The notes below the pieces were generated by a model. It was not told where the DNA came from and ran no database searches. It saw only the letters and a program-made list of their open reading frames with translations. Both the position numbers and the translations under genes were made by a program. A stretch of 64,000 bases of DNA from JAIESQ01 sp964495375 (GTDB taxonomy: Bacteria; Planctomycetota; Planctomycetia; Pirellulales; JAEUIK01): positions 94,593 to 158,592 of the forward strand of contig CAZBWM010000004.1 of the NCBI GenBank assembly GCA_964495375.1. The letters are read 5' to 3'. Of this stretch, positions 63,723 through 64,000 are shown in pieces; the stretch's first letter is position 1; every line of letters starts with the position of its first letter.

Positions 63723-63929
63723 TCCCGCTGGCGCGGCTCTTCGTGCGACGCGGCGCACCAACACCAGCCCGACGCGCAGCAAGGGCGATTGAGGTTGCCT
63801 TGCCGATTCGCGTCGCACGCGCAGCGACGAGACCCTCGACCTCTTGAACGGCAACGCCGTGACCGTTAATAGCCAGGTGACGGAAGCCCTTGGTCTCATC
63901 TTCAATCCCGCAGGGATTGCATCTTGTAG

Positions 63930-63961
63930 CCCAGGGTTGCGAGCTTGCGAGCTACCCTGGG
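63930..63961. repeat. Palindromic repeat at window end
   Basis: cccagggt (63930-63937) pairs with accctggg (63954-63961) across 16 bases. The wider sequence (63841-64000) has more short repeated words such as gcaagggttgca and cgcagggattgca. Reading frames that cross it look spurious. Confidence 0.55.
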
Positions 63962-64000
63962 TTGCGGTCAACCGGAGCCGTCTACCCTGCAAGGGTTGCA

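Noticed and set aside
63486..63992. 168-codon reverse frame over the repeat array
   Set aside because: Composed of translated palindromes (TQGSSQARNPG-like text); likely not a gene.

Overview
The window looks like chromosomal DNA of a planctomycete, probably Pirellulales-like; this rests on protein families rather than on any marker gene. It is GC-rich and rich in families typical of that phylum: two Tat-exported DUF1501 proteins, two very large PVC-type proteins (beta-propeller plus cytochrome c), a Tat-exported Gfo/Idh/MocA oxidoreductase, a Tat-exported intradiol dioxygenase, a YfhO-like membrane protein, and a bacterial DNA topoisomerase VI. No rRNA, tRNA, CRISPR array, prophage or transposase gene was seen. 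About 46 protein genes are supported, several with TTG or GTG starts.

Layout. 1-4.4 kb: a cut 2-hydroxyacid dehydrogenase, an M29 aminopeptidase, a conserved hypothetical behind a strong sigma70-like promoter, and a class I aminotransferase. 4.7-6.9 kb: a large membrane-anchored protein with a probable cryptic transglutaminase-like domain. 7.3-10.9 kb: an ATPase-permease-ATPase-permease ABC operon. 11-15 kb: a thioredoxin lipoprotein, DUF1501, an M24 peptidase and a VOC protein. 15-19 kb: two divergent GT39-like membrane proteins. 19-24 kb: exported TlpA-like and glutathione peroxidase proteins and a membrane-anchored coiled-coil protein with a BRCT-like segment. 24-28.5 kb: a nucleoside hydrolase and a LolD/FtsX-type ABC pair. 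28.6-33.5 kb: a polysaccharide deacetylase, a HigBA-type toxin-antitoxin pair and a PVC-type cytochrome. 33.8-41.3 kb: an alpha-glucan cluster (glycogen synthase, two GH57 enzymes, a GalT-family nucleotidyltransferase). 41-46 kb: an EamA transporter, a small hypothetical, a class V aminotransferase and a PRC-barrel-like exported protein. 46-55.5 kb: PVC cytochrome plus intradiol dioxygenase, DUF1501, YfhO and Gfo/Idh/MocA. 55.5-57.8 kb: a cobalamin-binding protein followed by a diguanylate cyclase. 58-61.6 kb: topoisomerase VI B and A. 62-63.4 kb: small secreted and membrane proteins. The last 0.6 kb is packed with palindromic repeats.

The strongest candidate for a new system is the pair at 55553-57757. 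The upstream protein carries the W-x9-EH and DxHxxG signatures of CarH-type adenosylcobalamin photoreceptors, but has no MerR DNA-binding domain; its N-terminus is instead a helical region resembling RsbRD_N. The downstream gene is a soluble GGDEF enzyme with intact active and inhibitory sites. Together they suggest a light- or B12-responsive c-di-GMP module. This is inference from motifs and gene order. Other points of note are the bacterial topoisomerase VI operon with an intercistronic hairpin, the GH57/glycogen synthase/GalT cluster, the cryptic transglutaminase-like protein and several families of dispersed palindromic repeats.
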